Below are positions 62,701 to 64,000 of a DNA stretch of 64,000 nucleotides, piece after piece. The notes below the pieces were generated by a model, which saw nothing but the letters and a program-made list of their open reading frames with translations, was not told the DNA's origin and searched no databases. The first letter of the stretch is position 1, and each line of letters begins with the position of its first letter. Position numbers and translations under genes: made by a program. Origin of the DNA: CBDCUW01 sp965222745 (lineage in GTDB: Bacteria; Planctomycetota; Planctomycetia; Pirellulales; Pirellulaceae); contig CBDCUW010000004.1 of the NCBI GenBank assembly GCA_965222745.1, positions 2,480,001 to 2,544,000 of the forward strand. Direction: 5' to 3'.

Positions 62701-64000
62701 TTTGCGACTTGGCGATGAGTATCAATACGTGTTGCGGCGCCGCTATGCGAAAAAATATCCCGGTGTGATGTTGCCGCAGCCCAGCGTCATTTTGAATCCG
62801 TGGGAAACGGAGGAAACCACCAGCAGCAGCCAGTCGGCTCGTGGCGGGGACGTGCCGCCACCCAGTGCCGCGGCACCCCGACCAGAAGCTGACGGGGCGA
62901 CGAGAAGCAACGCGGCCGCGCAGGCTCAAATGGTTTCGTCTGATTACGACTTTTTGGCCGATTCCGGCGCGGTGCTCACCAACCTCCGCGCGGATGAGGA
63001 TGGCGTGATCACGATTCCGGCCGACGTGTTGGAAGGTCTGCCGCTGATTCAAATCGTCGTCGCCGATTCCCTCGCTCTTTTGCAACGGACGATCACAGCG
63101 CCGCTGGTCGACGCCGAAACGGTCGATTTGCGATTGGCCAAATCGCTCAACCGCGACAAACCGTATTCGTTCGAACGAGCCGTATCGATCGTCTCGTCCG
63201 ATGACCCGCTTGATTTGCAAAGTCTCGGTTCGGCCCAGCTGCAGGTTTATGCCACCGTTGGCAGCCTGATGAAGTTGTACAAGACGTTGGTGAATGATCC
63301 CCGCCTGGCCGAGTTCGACGAATTGGCCCATTGGCACACGCTGGACAACAGCGCAAAACTCGATGCCTACTCCCGCCTGGCCAGCCACGAACTGCACCTG
63401 TTTCTCTGGGCGCACGACCGTGGTTTCTTCGAGGAAATCGTGCAGCCTTATTTGGAAAACAAAAAGGAAAAGCAGTTTGTCGATCATTGGTTGTTGGGTC
63501 ACGACCTACGGCCCTATGCCACGTTGTGGCGATACAACCAGCTGAACGCGGCCGAACGAGTTCTGTTGTCGATGCGGCTGCCCGATGTCAGGGAATCGGT
63601 ACAGCGCGAATTGCGCGAGCATGTTGCCGAGCAGGATGAAGATTTTGCCGCGATGAGGAAAAAGATCGATAGCGCGCTCAAGAGTTCTTTGCTTCGTGAA
63701 TTGGATGAGTCGGAACTGTTTGATATGGCCTTCAGCGATGCGAGCGACGATGCGGTGGAAATGGACCCGTTCGGTGCTGTTTTGGAGAGTGAAGCAAGGG
63801 TTCGGGAGTCGGCACGCAAGCTCCGCGCGAAAGATGTCGAAAAGCAAGTGGAGGCAAAGCTGTTCAAGTCACTTGCCAGGCCGACGTTGTCACGGCGAGG
63901 AAGGCTTGCCGGCGGACTCGCGTTCTATCGAGACCTCGATAGCACCAAGCAGTGGGCCGAAAGTCACTGGGACCGCATTCGTACTGTCGGAGGACCGGCT
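59741..64000 (+). CDS. Very large secreted protein, macroglobulin-like in places, 3' end outside the window
   Basis: An uninterrupted frame of 1420 codons runs from the ATG at 59741 to the window edge. The start has GAGGAA upstream and a signal peptide (GLLFTCMLCTAISGVAVAEP). The first ~400 residues are helical and charged. From ~440 on there are beta-rich segments (YFSSDQPAKLIVDVKNIDEL, MVFTIIDENRQPIPVATMLI, IEVRGRSGEPVPGATVTVSL) that look like the Ig-like MG domains of alpha-2-macroglobulins or carboxypeptidase-regulatory-type domains. No thioester motif is in the visible part. The assignment to macroglobulins is tentative; an extracellular role is well supported. Confidence 0.7.
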   Translation, partial: MVKVIGSRTMFASGLLFTCMLCTAISGVAVAEPIGWMERYALAEDREAMLAELIPGSEDYYFYHCLHYQTNGQLERAETILRDWLAEHKGRETPVITGMIDRQRLLTYHDSPQRTIDHLIRRLGVKLDHTPPAAKGQRRYPSLLDASVLDVDRLVKDALRRNDQLKPLGIAHLAELFRAGKTAGVSINLRELLSRVGGPYVRRLDELVVKELASRRANDRRFGDLSAHRHLTLQELRAVAAGVPDIADDNNYVSAVLQRLRPDADADPSQQDDVRLDYLTQVETYVRSLPASYNSLKASATFRLLEAKLAQNTFDRQLFLRYLQLPRISPIVHHQWARRPSVKAKLGDNFMDLALLPPIGDEQPLVRSHLEHFLKDAENTDAFAEYLQPEYLRRVFAETKLLEGVGPEDRWYKMLSASQRQAIRDSTQLRLALHNPKYFSSDQPAKLIVDVKNIDELVVRVYEINTQSYDRTHDRPVDTDIDLDGLIATHEKRLSYNQPAIRRHRETLELEEITGRGVWIVDLVGKGVRARAMIRRGEIDHVDSFHADGMVFTIIDENRQPIPVATMLIGSREFVADDQGRIVVPPVANPVSRRAIISDGKISKSISFQHLREQYHLTAGMHLDRTQLQSGGNAQVLIRPRLRLGNTPIDPQTITDVTVKIEARDLEDLTTTKQVTDLQLDQNAELVVPIRVPARLVSLSVTLSGKIDGLADGKQRTLQTSRSWDVAGIRRTSHTHDAFLTRDGDDYVIEVRGRSGEPVPGATVTVSLTTDLRKAPVEQTFQCDDHGKVQLKRLPGVRGISFGVVSGLRHSRNLRLNRVDWPSEVHTLADRDIRLPLADPIETAGDHYRLIQRRDGSNHSDLSDRLSVRNGLLVIRPLPPGDYQLVNLSTSAATTIAVVDGPAIGDVATGRVRHRSVSPQRPIGIASIDRNDDEVKIKLSGAAKQARVHIYASRYLDSATPADQLRLPLPPLSGRRITLPRSGYVSDLRLGDEYQYVLRRRYAKKYPGVMLPQPSVILNPWETEETTSSSQSARGGDVPPPSAAAPRPEADGATRSNAAAQAQMVSSDYDFLADSGAVLTNLRADEDGVITIPADVLEGLPLIQIVVADSLALLQRTITAPLVDAETVDLRLAKSLNRDKPYSFERAVSIVSSDDPLDLQSLGSAQLQVYATVGSLMKLYKTLVNDPRLAEFDELAHWHTLDNSAKLDAYSRLASHELHLFLWAHDRGFFEEIVQPYLENKKEKQFVDHWLLGHDLRPYATLWRYNQLNAAERVLLSMRLPDVRESVQRELREHVAEQDEDFAAMRKKIDSALKSSLLRELDESELFDMAFSDASDDAVEMDPFGAVLESEARVRESARKLRAKDVEKQVEAKLFKSLARPTLSRRGRLAGGLAFYRDLDSTKQWAESHWDRIRTVGGPA

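Noticed and set aside
62339..63502. Minus-strand frame of ~390 codons at the end of the window
   Set aside because: The plus-strand frame with signal peptide and ribosome-binding site runs uninterrupted through this region; the minus frame shows no domain.

Overview
This 64 kb window looks like chromosomal DNA of a planctomycete, most likely of the Pirellulaceae (Rhodopirellula/Blastopirellula type). The reasons are the co-occurrence of a DUF1501 gene with a DUF1549/DUF1553 gene and a sulfatase, two DUF3299 genes, a DUF4404 gene, a short Tyr-rich secreted protein of a planctomycete type, weak Shine-Dalgarno sites with frequent GTG/TTG starts, moderately high GC, and dense intergenic palindromes including the 'LVPT..VGT / FPRSAWER' hairpin. 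No rRNA, tRNA, CRISPR array or intact insertion sequence was recognised.

Layout. 1-3.2 kb: end of a DoxX/MauE-like membrane protein, a DUF4404 gene, and a two-gene unit (small membrane protein plus a membrane protein with a degenerate trypsin-like domain). 3.3-8.6 kb: a carbohydrate cluster (Gfo/Idh/MocA oxidoreductase, xylose-isomerase-like TIM barrel, phosphomannose-isomerase-like cupin, divergent DUF4432 epimerase-like gene) with a remnant of a RAYT transposase. 8.7-12.5 kb: envelope/secreted proteins. 12.6-16.0 kb: a degenerate NtrC-like regulator with an overlapping partner, Mrp, and a lysine-rich histone H1-like protein. 16.4-28.8 kb: a site-2 protease, then three consecutive Clp/HSP100-like double-AAA+ genes in one apparent operon, then a secreted prolyl oligopeptidase. 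29-36 kb: ComEC, a HemX/CcsA-like protein with HemA, ScpB with a very acidic tail, and a membrane-anchored hypothetical. 36-41.4 kb: cysteine desulfurase, then dnaA, dnaN and a dciA-like gene with a candidate replication origin between dnaA and dnaN, then 3-methyladenine glycosylase I. 41.5-47 kb: DUF1501, DUF1549/1553 and sulfatase. 47-52 kb: YceH, a fused GHMP kinase-UDPGP nucleotidyltransferase and an overlapping GalU-like protein that lacks the catalytic signature. 52-59 kb: CobL, redoxin, rhomboid, MnmA, PrfB with a programmed frameshift, a HIT protein and BioF. 59.7 kb to the end: the 5' part of a very large secreted protein.

The most unusual system is the AAA+ triad at 17404-26531. The three genes overlap or nearly touch, each has a different N-terminal region in place of the Clp N domain, all three lack the aromatic D2 pore loop, two have lost the D1 Walker B acids, and the largest ends in a coiled coil plus a domain resembling the PCRF domain of peptide-chain release factors. 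This fits a hetero-oligomeric remodelling machine that I cannot match to a described system.

A second theme is the repeat landscape. Two main families of REP-like palindromes, often in head-to-head pairs, fill most gaps, sit between convergent genes and in several cases supply stop codons. One 113-114 bp composite element occurs twice in opposite orientation around the dnaA-dnaN segment.
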